Shown one piece after another: positions 21,143-29,633 of a stretch of 29,633 bases of DNA. Each line of letters opens with the position of its first letter. Position 1 is the first letter of the stretch. The position numbers and the translations under genes were made by a program. The DNA is from a virus: positions 2,471-32,103 of IMG/VR virus record IMGVR_UViG_3300030101_003411; one strand, given 5' to 3'. The notes beneath the pieces were generated by a model. It had not been told where the DNA came from. It did no database searches and saw only the letters and a list, made by a program, of their open reading frames with translations.

Positions 21143-21362
21143 TGTAATAAGAAAAATTAGTATTGGTTCTGATTATAAAAACGAAGCTATGCACTATTCT
21201 GTAGGTCAACAAGTATACGGAGGTCATACTATTTGTAATATATTAAGTAGCGAAACAAAAGGAGACTACATGATATATATTAAAAAAAATGATGAAGTTT
21301 TACCATGGAAGAAATTCAATTCAAACATGGCAATAGCAGTTGAGTTTGATTTAGAATATTAA
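21135..21362 (+). CDS. Conserved small phage protein, 75 aa
   Basis: The ATG at 21135 (MSSVIRKISIGSDYKNEAMH) overlaps the upstream gene by 8 bases; a GTG three bases earlier is less likely. The sequence continues YSVGQQVYGGHTICNIL and ends WKKFNSNMAIAVEFDLEY, a beta-rich small domain. I recall similar proteins near the terminase genes of other phages with no known role. Its end shares a base with the next start. Confidence 0.65.
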   Translation: MSSVIRKISIGSDYKNEAMHYSVGQQVYGGHTICNILSSETKGDYMIYIKKNDEVLPWKKFNSNMAIAVEFDLEY

Positions 21363-21967
21363 TGAAGTCGTTATATAATTTTATAATAAAACCATATAAA
21401 CAAAGATATAACAATGAAATTAATGTTGGGGATAAAAAGCTAATATTAAATTCTAATATCGAAATTCACAGTTCAGTTGACAAAAGAGCAGTTGTAGTTT
21501 CTACTCCAGCTGCTTTTAATACTAAAATTAAAGTAGGTGATATTGTTTATGTTCATCATAATATATTTAGAAGATACTATGGTGTGAGAGGAGAAGTTAG
21601 AAACAGCAGTAGTTATTTTAAAGATGATTTGTTTTTTTGTGAACCACATCAAATATATTTATATAAATCAAATGAAAAATTAGAATGTAATTTAGATTAT
21701 TGCTTTGCTTGTCCTGTTGAAAATGACAATGATTTAAGCTTAGAAAAGGAAAAACTAATGTTAGGTGTTATGAAGTACTGTAGTAGTTCCTTAAAGGATC
21801 TAGGAATAAATCCTGGAGACCTCATCACTTTTTCACCAGATTCAGAATTTGAATTTATAGTGGAAGATGAATTATTATATTGTATGAAATCTAAAGATAT
21901 AGCACTAAAACATGAAGACAAAAGAAACGAGAAAAAATATAATCCAAGCTGGGCGAAAAGCAGTTGA
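21362..21967 (+). CDS. GroES-like protein, possibly two barrel halves, 201 aa
   Basis: RAVVVSTPAAFNTKIKVGDIVYVHHNIF resembles the central strands of Cpn10 proteins (VxSVG...VKVGDxVxx) and is split here as RAVVVSTPAAFN then KIKVGDIVYVHHNIF (about residues 42-69). A second, more diverged half is near GINPGDLITFSPDSEFEF and LLYCMKSKDIAL, matching the Cpn10 C-terminal pattern GDxVxF...YxxxxxxDIxA. Whether it forms a lid ring or is only a related fold cannot be told from sequence. It is unlike the 86-aa GroES. It ends with an unusually long overlap (56 bases) into the next gene. Confidence 0.55.
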   Translation: MKSLYNFIIKPYKQRYNNEINVGDKKLILNSNIEIHSSVDKRAVVVSTPAAFNTKIKVGDIVYVHHNIFRRYYGVRGEVRNSSSYFKDDLFFCEPHQIYLYKSNEKLECNLDYCFACPVENDNDLSLEKEKLMLGVMKYCSSSLKDLGINPGDLITFSPDSEFEFIVEDELLYCMKSKDIALKHEDKRNEKKYNPSWAKSS

Positions 21968-22184
21968 TGAATTAATAAAAGTAGCAAAAGAACCTATAGT
22001 TGACACAGGAGAAGATGTTTCAGCAGATAGGCTTAAAAACGCAGCTGCAACTAAAAAGCTTTGTATTATGGATGCTTTTGAAATACTACAAAGAATTGAA
22101 GAAGAAGAAGATAGGTTAAGTGATAAACCAAAGGAAGTAAAAGAAGAAAGAGTTTTCAAATTTGCAGAAGGGAGAAGTAGATGA
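21912..22184 (+). CDS. Small terminase subunit candidate, 90 aa
   Basis: MKTKETRKNIIQAGRKAVDEL begins a helical protein with DTGEDVSADRLKNAAATKKL and IMDAFEILQRIEEEEDRL, ending FKFAEGRSR. It immediately precedes the large terminase and overlaps it by ATGA, the usual place for TerS. No clear helix-turn-helix is visible, and 90 aa is short for TerS, so this is based mostly on position. It starts inside the GroES-like gene. Confidence 0.5.
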   Translation: MKTKETRKNIIQAGRKAVDELIKVAKEPIVDTGEDVSADRLKNAAATKKLCIMDAFEILQRIEEEEDRLSDKPKEVKEERVFKFAEGRSR

Positions 22185-24409
22185 GTTATCAACAAACTTT
22201 AGTTGAAGAATTAAACGATTATATAAATCCTAAGATTATAAAAAAGAAAAATAAAACTAAGTCTTGGGATTATGGATATAATAGCGATTATGATTTTATA
22301 GTTATTAGCAAAACTGGAAAAATTGGAAAGATCATTGAAATTCAAAACCTCCGTATTGCATTACCAGCGGAAAATGAACCTTTTAAACGAAGCGAAAAGC
22401 AAGAGGAACAGTATTGGGAGCAAAAGGAATATCCAAAAGAGTTAAAAAGAATTAAAAGTAGATTTGATTGGGAAGAATATCCTATTGATTTTAAAGAAAA
22501 ATGGTTTGATTATATAGATGAAGAATTTAAAAAACGAGATGAAGGGTATTGGTTTTATAATAACGGTATCCCTACTTATATTACAGGTACTCACTATATG
22601 TACTTGCAGTGGTCAAAAATCGACGTTGGAGCTCCAGACTATAGAGAGGCAAATAGACTCTTCTTTATATTTTGGGAAGCGTGTAAAGCCGATAGCCGAT
22701 GTTATGGAATGTGCTATCTCAAGAATAGACGGAGTGGCTTTAGCTTCATGTCATCCGCAGAGCTTGTTAACCAAGCCACTATATCTTCAGACGCAAGATT
22801 CGGTATTCTTTCAAAGACTGGAGCAGACGCTAAGAAAATGTTCACAGATAAAGTTGTCCCGATATCCGTTAACTATCCGTTTTTCTTCAAACCAATCCAA
22901 GATGGTATGGATCGTCCTAAAACCGAACTGGCTTATAGAGTACCAGCTTCAAAACTTACTAGACGTAAACTAGAATCTAAAGAACAACTAAAAGAATTAC
23001 AAGGTCTTGATACAACTATAGACTGGAAAAATACGGGAGACAACTCTTACGATGGTGAGAAATTAAAAATATTAGCACACGACGAATCAGGAAAATGGGA
23101 ACGACCAGACAATATATTAAACAACTGGAGAGTTACAAAAACTACATTAAGACTAGGCCGAAGAATAGTAGGCAAGTGTATGATGGGCTCAACTTCAAAC
23201 GCATTAGATAAAGGTGGAAACAATTTCAAAAAATTATACTACAATTCAGACGTTACAAAAAGAAATAGAAACGGACAAACAAGTTCTGGCCTCTACTCTC
23301 TTTTCATCCCTATGGAATGGAACTACGAAGGATACATGGATACTTTTGGACTTCCTGTATTCACTACGCCAGAAAATCCAGTCAAAGGAGTCGATGGTCT
23401 CCCAATTAACATTGGAGTTATCGAGCACTGGGAAAACGAAGCAGATGGACTTAAACAAGACCAAGACGGTTTAAATGAGTTTTATAGACAATTTCCACGT
23501 ACTGAAAAACACGCGTTTAGAGATGAAACTAAATCTAGTCTATTTAATTTAGTTAAAATATACCAACAAATAGATTACAACGAAGAGATACAAAACGTAT
23601 CTTCAATAAGTAAAGGTAATTTTCAATGGGTTGGCGGTATAAAAGATACTACAGTAAAGTTCTATCCTAACTCTAATGGAAGATTTTATATATCCTGGGT
23701 TCCTGACGCTTATTTACAAAATAAAATAATATTAAAAAATGGACTTAAATACCCTGGAAATGATCATCTCGGAGCATTTGGTTGCGACTCTTATGATATT
23801 AGTGGTACTGTCGACGGCAAAGGGTCTAAAGGATCACTTCACGGACTGACAAAATTTTCTATGGAAAATGTACCACCTAATCACTTTTTTTTAGAATATA
23901 TAGAAAGACCACCTACTGCTGAAACTTTTTTTGAAGATGTACTTATGGCGTGTGTTTTTTATGGTATGCCTATATTAGCAGAAAACAATAAACCTAGATT
24001 GTTATATTATTTTAAAAGAAGAGGATATAGAGGTTACAGTATCAATAGACCTGATAAACTTTATAACAAACTATCTGTTGCAGAAAGAGAAATTGGTGGA
24101 ATACCTAACTCCAGTGAAGATGTTAAGCAAGCTCACGCTGCAGCTATTGAGACTTTCATAGAAGAAAGCGTAGGTGAGCAACCTGATGGCACTTATGGTG
24201 ATATGTATTTTCAAAGAACGTTAGAAGATTGGGCTCAGTTTGATATTAACAATAGAACTAAACACGATGCTTCTATTAGTTCTGGTTTAGCTTTAATGGC
24301 TTGTAATAAAAACAAATATAGACCAAGAGCTAAGATTAATTTACAACCAATAGATATAGGTATTAGAAGATATGATAATAAAGGATTAATTTCAAAAATA
24401 ATAGAATAA
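22181..24409 (+). CDS. terL: Terminase large subunit (packaging ATPase and nuclease)
   Basis: A 742-aa motor that pumps DNA into the head and cuts concatemers. The ATPase domain has a deviant Walker A at about 181-188 (KNRRSGFS), Walker B LKILAHDE (295-302, acidic D301/E302) and a coupling motif GSTSN (336-340). The nuclease domain starts near residue 480, with the acidic strand GAFGCDSYDIS around 532-541 (Asp-536). The N-terminal region has the NNGIPTYITGTHYMYLQWSKID stretch, split here as NNGIPTYITGTHYMY then LQWSKID, which I associate with crAss-like and other Bacteroidota phage terminases. Codon use and GC in the middle (about 22680-23480) differ from both ends. The start is fixed by the ATGA overlap. 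Confidence 0.93.
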   Translation: MSYQQTLVEELNDYINPKIIKKKNKTKSWDYGYNSDYDFIVISKTGKIGKIIEIQNLRIALPAENEPFKRSEKQEEQYWEQKEYPKELKRIKSRFDWEEYPIDFKEKWFDYIDEEFKKRDEGYWFYNNGIPTYITGTHYMYLQWSKIDVGAPDYREANRLFFIFWEACKADSRCYGMCYLKNRRSGFSFMSSAELVNQATISSDARFGILSKTGADAKKMFTDKVVPISVNYPFFFKPIQDGMDRPKTELAYRVPASKLTRRKLESKEQLKELQGLDTTIDWKNTGDNSYDGEKLKILAHDESGKWERPDNILNNWRVTKTTLRLGRRIVGKCMMGSTSNALDKGGNNFKKLYYNSDVTKRNRNGQTSSGLYSLFIPMEWNYEGYMDTFGLPVFTTPENPVKGVDGLPINIGVIEHWENEADGLKQDQDGLNEFYRQFPRTEKHAFRDETKSSLFNLVKIYQQIDYNEEIQNVSSISKGNFQWVGGIKDTTVKFYPNSNGRFYISWVPDAYLQNKIILKNGLKYPGNDHLGAFGCDSYDISGTVDGKGSKGSLHGLTKFSMENVPPNHFFLEYIERPPTAETFFEDVLMACVFYGMPILAENNKPRLLYYFKRRGYRGYSINRPDKLYNKLSVAEREIGGIPNSSEDVKQAHAAAIETFIEESVGEQPDGTYGDMYFQRTLEDWAQFDINNRTKHDASISSGLALMACNKNKYRPRAKINLQPIDIGIRRYDNKGLISKIIE

Positions 24410-26821
24410 ATGCAAATAGAAACTAATTATAGTGCTTTTCCTAATCAGGTTGTACCTGTAGCAGAGAAAAACTCTTTAGATTATGGTTTACAGGTTGGTA
24501 GAGCTATAGAAGGAGAGTGGTTTAGAAACTATAGAGGTGGTTTAGGTGCTGCATATCAAAATGGAGGTTATGCAGTTAACTTCAACGCTTATCATACTTT
24601 AAGATTATATGCTAGAGGAGAACAACCAATACAGAAATACAAAGATGAATTATCAATTAATGGAGATTTATCTTACTTAAACTTAGATTGGCAACCTGTT
24701 CCTATTATTTCTAAATTTGTAGATATAGTTGTTAATGGGATGTCTGAAAGAAATTATGAAGTAAGAGCGTTTGCTTGTGATCCAGAGTCTACAAAAAAAC
24801 GTACTGAATATGCTAGCTTGTTAGCTAGGGATGTTGAAGAAAGAGAATTATTTGAACAACTTAGACAAACGTTAGGTATAGATATAAGAATGGAAGAATC
24901 TAAATTATTAGCTTTAGAATCTCCAGAAGAACTTCAATTGCATTTAGCTTTAGATTATAAACAATCTGTAGAAATAGCTGAAGAAGAATTAATAAACAAT
25001 GTGCTAGATAAAAACAAATTTGACTTGGTTAGAAGAAGGTTTGTTTATGATTTAGTAACTTTAGGTATAGGAGCAACAAAAACAGACTGGAACAAATCTG
25101 AAGGTATTACAGTAGATTATGTAGACCCTGCAAACATGGTTTATTCTTACACTACTGATCCTAATTTTGAAGACATATATTACGTAGGCGAGGTTAAATC
25201 TGTTAGTTTAGAAGATTTAAAAAGACAATTTCCTTATTTAACTGATGAGGAGATGAAGCAAATACAACAATATAGAGGCAATGAAGAGTATTTAAGAAAC
25301 TGGAGTGGAAGAAACGATAATAACACTGTACAGGTTTTATATTTTGAATATAAAACATACATAGACCAAGTGTTTAAAATAAAAGAAACTCCAAATGGAT
25401 TAGTAAAAGCTCTAGAAAAACCTGACACTTTTGATCCACCTGAAAGTGATAACTTTGAAAGAGTTTCAAGATCTATAGAAGTATTATATAGCGGTGCTAA
25501 AATATTAGGACATCCATTAATGCTAAAGTGGGAAATGGCTAAAAATATGACAAGACCTAATTCTAACATTTCCAAAGTAAATATGAATTATGTTATCTGT
25601 GCTCCAAGAATGTATAAAGGTAGAATACAATCTTTAGTTGGTAGAATAACAGGTTTTGCTGATATGATACAGTTGACTCATTTAAAGTTACAGCAAGTAT
25701 TATCTAGAATGGTACCTGATGGAGTTTATTTAGATATGGATGGTTTAGCTGAGGTTGATTTAGGAAACGGAACTAACTATAACCCAGCAGAAGCGTTGAA
25801 TATGTATTTTCAAACTGGTAGTATTGTTGGTAGATCAATGAATCAAGATGGTGAAATGAACCATGGTAAAGTGCCAATACAAGAATTACAGTCTAGCTCT
25901 GGCGGCGCTAAAATACAAAGTCTTATTCAAACTTATCAATACTATCTACAAATGATAAGAGATGTTACCGGACTTAACGAAGCTAGAGATGGTAGCACTC
26001 CAGATAAAGACTCATTAGTAGGTTTACAAAAGTTAGCTGCTGCTAATTCTAATACTGCAACAAGACACCTAGTTCAAGCAATGTTATACTTGTCTTCTAG
26101 AATATGTGAAAACATAACATATAGAGTAGCAGATTCTTTAAGTTACCCTTTAACTTATGAAGCTTTAAAAGATAGTTTAAATAGATATAACACTGCTACG
26201 TTAGAAGAACTAAAAGAGTTGAGCCTACATGACTTTGGGATTTACTTACAGTTGGAACCTGATGAAGAGGAAAAAGCTATGTTAGAACAAAACATACAAA
26301 TGGCATTGCAACAACAACAAATAACACTTGAAGACGCGATTGATTTAAGGGAAATACCAAACATAAAGTTAGCGAATCAAATGTTGAAGCAAAGAAGAAA
26401 GAAAAAACAACAAGAAGATCAAGCTCAACAACAGCAGATGATACAAGCTCAAGCTCAAGCTAATGCTGAAGCGGCTGAAAAAGCAGCTATGGCAGAGGTT
26501 CAAAAACAACAAGCTTTAGCTCAGACAGAATTACAAGTTGAACAAGGAAAAACTCAATTTGATATTCAAAAAATGGAAGTTCAAGCGCAGATGAAGCAAA
26601 AACAAATGGAACAACAGTTTCAGTATGACATGCAACTTAAGCAAATGGATTTACAAGAGATATCAACTAGAGAGCAGTTTATAGAAGATAGAAAAGATCA
26701 AAGAACTAAATTACAAGCCTCTCAACAAAGTCAATTGATTAATCAACGTAACGAAAACATGATGCCAATTAACTTTGAAGATCCAAACTATGCGGAAACA
26801 GGAGGTCCTGGATTAGCATAA
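24410..26821 (+). CDS. Portal protein, 803 aa
   Basis: The twelve-subunit ring through which DNA enters and leaves the head. Position right after TerL, length, and sequence support this. YVDPANMVYSYTTDP (237-251) and ITGFADMIQLTHLKLQQV, followed by YLQMIRDVTGLNEARDGSTP, match portal wing and clip regions. The C-terminal 150 residues form a Gln/Lys-rich coiled coil (QQQQMIQAQAQANAEAAEKA) that could be the barrel or crown. It is longer than T7 or lambda portals, as in crAss-like phages. The coding frame starts immediately after the TerL stop. Confidence 0.88.
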   Translation: MQIETNYSAFPNQVVPVAEKNSLDYGLQVGRAIEGEWFRNYRGGLGAAYQNGGYAVNFNAYHTLRLYARGEQPIQKYKDELSINGDLSYLNLDWQPVPIISKFVDIVVNGMSERNYEVRAFACDPESTKKRTEYASLLARDVEERELFEQLRQTLGIDIRMEESKLLALESPEELQLHLALDYKQSVEIAEEELINNVLDKNKFDLVRRRFVYDLVTLGIGATKTDWNKSEGITVDYVDPANMVYSYTTDPNFEDIYYVGEVKSVSLEDLKRQFPYLTDEEMKQIQQYRGNEEYLRNWSGRNDNNTVQVLYFEYKTYIDQVFKIKETPNGLVKALEKPDTFDPPESDNFERVSRSIEVLYSGAKILGHPLMLKWEMAKNMTRPNSNISKVNMNYVICAPRMYKGRIQSLVGRITGFADMIQLTHLKLQQVLSRMVPDGVYLDMDGLAEVDLGNGTNYNPAEALNMYFQTGSIVGRSMNQDGEMNHGKVPIQELQSSSGGAKIQSLIQTYQYYLQMIRDVTGLNEARDGSTPDKDSLVGLQKLAAANSNTATRHLVQAMLYLSSRICENITYRVADSLSYPLTYEALKDSLNRYNTATLEELKELSLHDFGIYLQLEPDEEEKAMLEQNIQMALQQQQITLEDAIDLREIPNIKLANQMLKQRRKKKQQEDQAQQQQMIQAQAQANAEAAEKAAMAEVQKQQALAQTELQVEQGKTQFDIQKMEVQAQMKQKQMEQQFQYDMQLKQMDLQEISTREQFIEDRKDQRTKLQASQQSQLINQRNENMMPINFEDPNYAETGGPGLA

Positions 26822-26844
26822 ATTATTAATTATTATATTTTATT

Positions 26845-27912
26845 ATGTCAAAAACAAAACAAGAACAAGAGGCACAACCTCTAAAAATAAAAAAACCATC
26901 ATTCAAAAGAGAAAACGATGAAACTTTCAAGCTAGATTTATCAAAAGAAAAAGAAGCAAAAGAAGAAACTGTAAAGCCAGAAGTAAAAGAAACTGAAGCA
27001 AAGGTTGATGAAGTAAAAGAAGAAAAGCCAACAATAACAGAGATTGTTTCAGAAAAAAAAGAAACACCACAACCTACTAAAGAAAACAAGATTGAGATGC
27101 CAGAAGGCGTTGAGAAATTAGTTTCTTTTATGAAAGAGACTGGAGGTACACTTCAGGACTACGCAAGATTAAACGTTGATTTATCTAAAATTGATGATGA
27201 TGCAATATTAAGACAATATTATTCTAGTACTAAACCTCATTTAAACCACGAAGAAGTAGATTTTTTATTACATGATAAATTTACTGCAAAAGAAGATGAA
27301 GATGACAGAAGTGCCAAGATGAAAAAATTAGCCTTAAAAGAGGAAATAGCTCAAGCAAAAAACTATTTTGAGAATACTAAGAAAAAGTATTACGAAGATC
27401 TTAAGTTAAGATCTAGTAATGTAGATAGTAAAGCGCAAGAGTTTTTCGATAGGTATAATAAAGAGCAAGAAATTGCTAAACAAAAACAAGGAGAGTTTGC
27501 AAGTAAAACGCAAGACTTTTTTAACAATGAATTCAAAGGTTTTGAAATTAAAGTTGGAGATAAAAAGTTTAATTACGGAGTAAAAAATCCTGACAACATA
27601 GCTCAACAACAGTCTAAAACAAACACTATTTTTAAAAAGTTTTTAGGAAATCAAGGTGAAATAACAGATTTACAGGGTTATCATAAAGCTGCTTATGCGG
27701 CAAACAACATTGATTCTATTGCTGAACACTTTTATGAGCAAGGTAAAGCCGACGCAACTAAAAGTATAATGGCCCAATCTAATAATGTGAGTACAGACCC
27801 TCGACCACAAGATGGTGGAGATGTTTTTATAAACGGTATGAGAGTTAAAGCCATTAGCGGAGTAGATAGTTCAAAGTTGAAAGTAAAATTCAAAAATAAA
27901 ACTAAAAATTAA
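26845..27912 (+). CDS. Scaffold-like head assembly protein, 355 aa
   Basis: The protein between portal and capsid genes is charged and helical: a Lys/Glu-rich disordered head (DLSKEKEAKEETVKPEVKE), a middle helical region (ENTKKKYYEDLKLRSSN) and a C-terminal part ending KLKVKFKNKTKN. This composition and position are typical of head scaffolds. No protease triad is visible, so there is no sign that it is a fused protease. The equivalent position in crAss-like phages, between the portal and capsid genes, also holds a protein of this kind. Confidence 0.7.
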   Translation: MSKTKQEQEAQPLKIKKPSFKRENDETFKLDLSKEKEAKEETVKPEVKETEAKVDEVKEEKPTITEIVSEKKETPQPTKENKIEMPEGVEKLVSFMKETGGTLQDYARLNVDLSKIDDDAILRQYYSSTKPHLNHEEVDFLLHDKFTAKEDEDDRSAKMKKLALKEEIAQAKNYFENTKKKYYEDLKLRSSNVDSKAQEFFDRYNKEQEIAKQKQGEFASKTQDFFNNEFKGFEIKVGDKKFNYGVKNPDNIAQQQSKTNTIFKKFLGNQGEITDLQGYHKAAYAANNIDSIAEHFYEQGKADATKSIMAQSNNVSTDPRPQDGGDVFINGMRVKAISGVDSSKLKVKFKNKTKN

Positions 27913-27917
27913 AAATC

Positions 27918-29435
27918 ATGGGATTTGTACAAGGCGGGAGTTTTCCTGCGTCATTAAGCCCTGCTGCACAAAAAATGACACTATCAACAAACTTTTTAAG
28001 TTTTGATGATAATAGTGGAAATGATTTTGCTCAGCAGTATCTACCAGAGCTTTACGAAGCTGAAGTAGAGAGATACGGAAACAGAACTATTTCTGGTTTC
28101 TTAAGAATGGTCGGAGCAGAAATGCCAATGACCTCAGATCAAGTAATCTGGTCTGAACAAAATAGATTACACATTGCTTATCAAAAAGCTACAGTTTCTG
28201 CTTACACTGCTGGTGTTTTGGATGCTGACATTGAAGTTGAACTTGACCTTTCTAACACCTCTGGTGGTGCTGACGCGCCTTCAGGTGCTGTAAGAGTAGG
28301 ACAAACTATTTTAATGGCTGATAATGCAACTGGACTAATCGTTCAAAAAGGTTTAGTTCAAGGTGTGACTGATGGTGGCGGTAAGCCAGCTGATACATTA
28401 ATAGTTAAGTTTTACGGAACTGCTACTAATGCTTTACCAACAACTACAGCTGGAATAAACTTATATGTTTATGGTGCTGACTTTGGAAAAGGTGCAGTGG
28501 GAATGGACGGTTCTATTGAACCACAGTTCACTCAATATGCTAACAATCCAATTATCATTAAAGACAACTTCCAGATCAATGGTTCTGACACTGCTCAAAT
28601 CGGTTGGGTTGAAGTTGCTACAGAAGATGGTCAATCAGGATACCTTTGGTATTTAAAATCTGAATCTGAAACAAGATTAAGATTTGAAGATTATCTTGAA
28701 ATGGTGATGGTTGAAGCTTTACCAATGAACAACGCGGCTTATAACACTGCTGTCAATTACGACTTTGGTGGTGCTGGGCCTACAGCTTCTAACATTAATG
28801 TTAAAGGTTCTGAAGGTTTATTTGCTGCTATCGAAGATAGAGGTAATGTTTATTCTGGATTTGCTGGAGCTGCTGCTCCTGGTTCTGGTGCTTTAGGTGA
28901 TTTCGATCAAATACTAAAACAACTAGATAAGCAAGGTGCTATTGAAGAAAACATGCTTTTCTTATCAAGATCTACAGCTCTTGACTTTGACGATATGGTT
29001 GCTGCACAAGCTGGTGGAGGTTATGCTTCTACTCAGTCTGCTTCATATGGTTTATTCGAGAACGATGGAGATATGGCTCTTAACTTTGGTTTCTCTGGTT
29101 TTAGAAGAGGTTCTTATGACTTCTATAAAACTGACTGGAAATATCTAAACGATGCTTCTTTAAGAGGTTTATCTAAAGAGATTGACGGTGTTATGATACC
29201 AGCTGGAACTACAACTGTTTATGATCAAATGCTTGGATCAAATATTAGAAGACCTTTCTTACACGTAAGATATAGAGCTTCTGAGACTGAAGATCGAAGA
29301 ATGAAATCATGGATCACTGGTTCTGTAGGTGGTGCATACACTGACACTTTAGATGCAATGACTGTAAGTTTCTTGTCTGAAAGATGTTTAGTAACTCAAG
29401 CTGCTAACAATTTCGTATTGTTTAAAGGAGCTTAA
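27918..29435 (+). CDS. Major capsid protein, 505 aa
   Basis: The likely HK97-fold capsid subunit. It follows the scaffold-like gene, is about 500 aa long and starts MGFVQGGSFPASLSPAAQKM. The Gly/Ala-rich core (ADIEVELDLSNTSGGADAP) and the C-terminal WITGSVGGAYTDTLDAMTVS suit a capsid fold. Codon use is richer in G and C than in neighbouring genes (TTC, AAC, GAC, GCT), as expected for the most abundant protein. A stem-loop terminator lies 11 bases after the stop. No maturation cleavage site can be assigned by eye. Confidence 0.85.
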   Translation: MGFVQGGSFPASLSPAAQKMTLSTNFLSFDDNSGNDFAQQYLPELYEAEVERYGNRTISGFLRMVGAEMPMTSDQVIWSEQNRLHIAYQKATVSAYTAGVLDADIEVELDLSNTSGGADAPSGAVRVGQTILMADNATGLIVQKGLVQGVTDGGGKPADTLIVKFYGTATNALPTTTAGINLYVYGADFGKGAVGMDGSIEPQFTQYANNPIIIKDNFQINGSDTAQIGWVEVATEDGQSGYLWYLKSESETRLRFEDYLEMVMVEALPMNNAAYNTAVNYDFGGAGPTASNINVKGSEGLFAAIEDRGNVYSGFAGAAAPGSGALGDFDQILKQLDKQGAIEENMLFLSRSTALDFDDMVAAQAGGGYASTQSASYGLFENDGDMALNFGFSGFRRGSYDFYKTDWKYLNDASLRGLSKEIDGVMIPAGTTTVYDQMLGSNIRRPFLHVRYRASETEDRRMKSWITGSVGGAYTDTLDAMTVSFLSERCLVTQAANNFVLFKGA

Positions 29436-29446
29436 TTTAACATAAC

Positions 29447-29480
29447 GCAGGGAGAAATCCCTGCTTTATTAATCTTTTAA
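29447..29480 (+). terminator. Stem-loop terminator after the capsid gene
   Basis: GCAGGGA pairs perfectly with TCCCTGC around a GAAA tetraloop at 29454-29457, and the stem is followed by TTTATTAATCTTTT. It sits between the capsid gene and the next gene and would raise the level of capsid mRNA relative to what follows, by termination or by protecting the 3' end. Confidence 0.82.
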
Positions 29481-29492
29481 ATAATAAAAATT

Positions 29493-29633
29493 ATGGCAAT
29501 GATAAAAATTCCTTATGCGAGTGGATTTGCTTCAATTGATGTTAGTGGTGTATATGAAGTAGATGCTTCTAGTGCTCCAAACATGGTGTTGAAGACTGAT
29601 ACTCCTGTAAGTGCAGGAAATGTCGTGGGTATA
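29493..29633 (+). CDS. Structural protein, incomplete at the right edge
   Basis: ATG at 29493 opens a frame (MAMIKIPYASGFASIDVSGV) that continues YEVDASSAPNMVLKTD and stays open to the window edge, 47 codons. The Ser/Val/Gly-rich start and its place right after the capsid gene suggest a head or neck structural protein. Too little is present to name it. The capsid-gene terminator lies just upstream. Confidence 0.7.
   Translation, partial: MAMIKIPYASGFASIDVSGVYEVDASSAPNMVLKTDTPVSAGNVVGI

Noticed and set aside
23047-23474. Other short frames on both strands inside terL
   Set aside because: They fall in the higher-GC block, where stop codons are rarer, so chance frames are expected. No start context or recognisable domain is seen.
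1-29633. CRISPR array, insertion sequence or integrase
   Set aside because: No regularly spaced repeat series, no transposase or recombinase motif, and no duplicated target sites were found.

Overview
The window is part of the genome of a tailed double-stranded DNA phage. It is AT-rich and almost entirely coding. Genes are packed tightly, with ATGA, TAATG and GTGA overlaps, and start codons mostly lack clear Shine-Dalgarno sequences. That start context, the BspA-type surface protein, and the conserved small virion-region proteins that I associate from memory with phages of marine Flavobacteriia-like hosts all suggest a phage of a Bacteroidota bacterium, probably aquatic. No integrase, attachment site, CRISPR array or insertion sequence was seen. 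The head order (large terminase, portal, about 350-aa scaffold-like protein, major capsid protein) and the sizes of the terminase (742 aa) and portal (803 aa) resemble the head module of crAss-like phages more than that of T7. This placement is tentative.

Left arm, positions 1 to about 5100, minus strand: about 22 very small genes of 28 to 144 aa, probably early or host-takeover genes, most without a recognisable function. They include two related small lipoproteins, three single-span membrane peptides and one Cys-rich putative zinc protein. Six copies of a strongly conserved promoter (816, 2788, 3249, 4193, 4863 and 5087) divide them into short transcription units. The copy at 5087-5122 contains AATACGACTCATTAAAG, nearly the class III promoter of phage T7. 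This implies that the phage encodes a T7-type single-subunit RNA polymerase outside the window. A divergent class II tRNA-like gene and a GC-rich structured RNA segment lie at 513-657.

Centre, about 5046-5439: a divergent intergenic region with the T7-like promoter firing left, a direct repeat, a possible rightward promoter and one of two related large inverted repeats. The other inverted repeat is at 4538-4580.

Right arm, 5440-29633, plus strand: one long structural array. It begins with a tail fibre, then a GroEL/GroES pair. Next come a virion or lysis block with two HExxH metalloproteins, a winged-helix protein, a glycine-zipper protein, a T7-lysozyme-like amidase, a 3-TM holin, small membrane proteins and lysine-rich disordered proteins that share a recurring SPxxQL / SMAKQ short motif. 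A second fibre and a PKD plus BspA-repeat protein follow, then a second GroES-like protein just before the packaging genes. After those come a small terminase candidate, the large terminase, portal, scaffold-like protein and major capsid protein. A stem-loop terminator follows the capsid gene, and a further structural gene runs off the right edge.

Main points of interest: the T7-like promoter family in a phage whose head genes are not T7-like; phage GroEL with GroES plus an extra GroES-like protein; the short linear motif shared by unrelated virion-region proteins; a block of atypical composition inside the terminase gene; and the odd tRNA with its structured neighbour.
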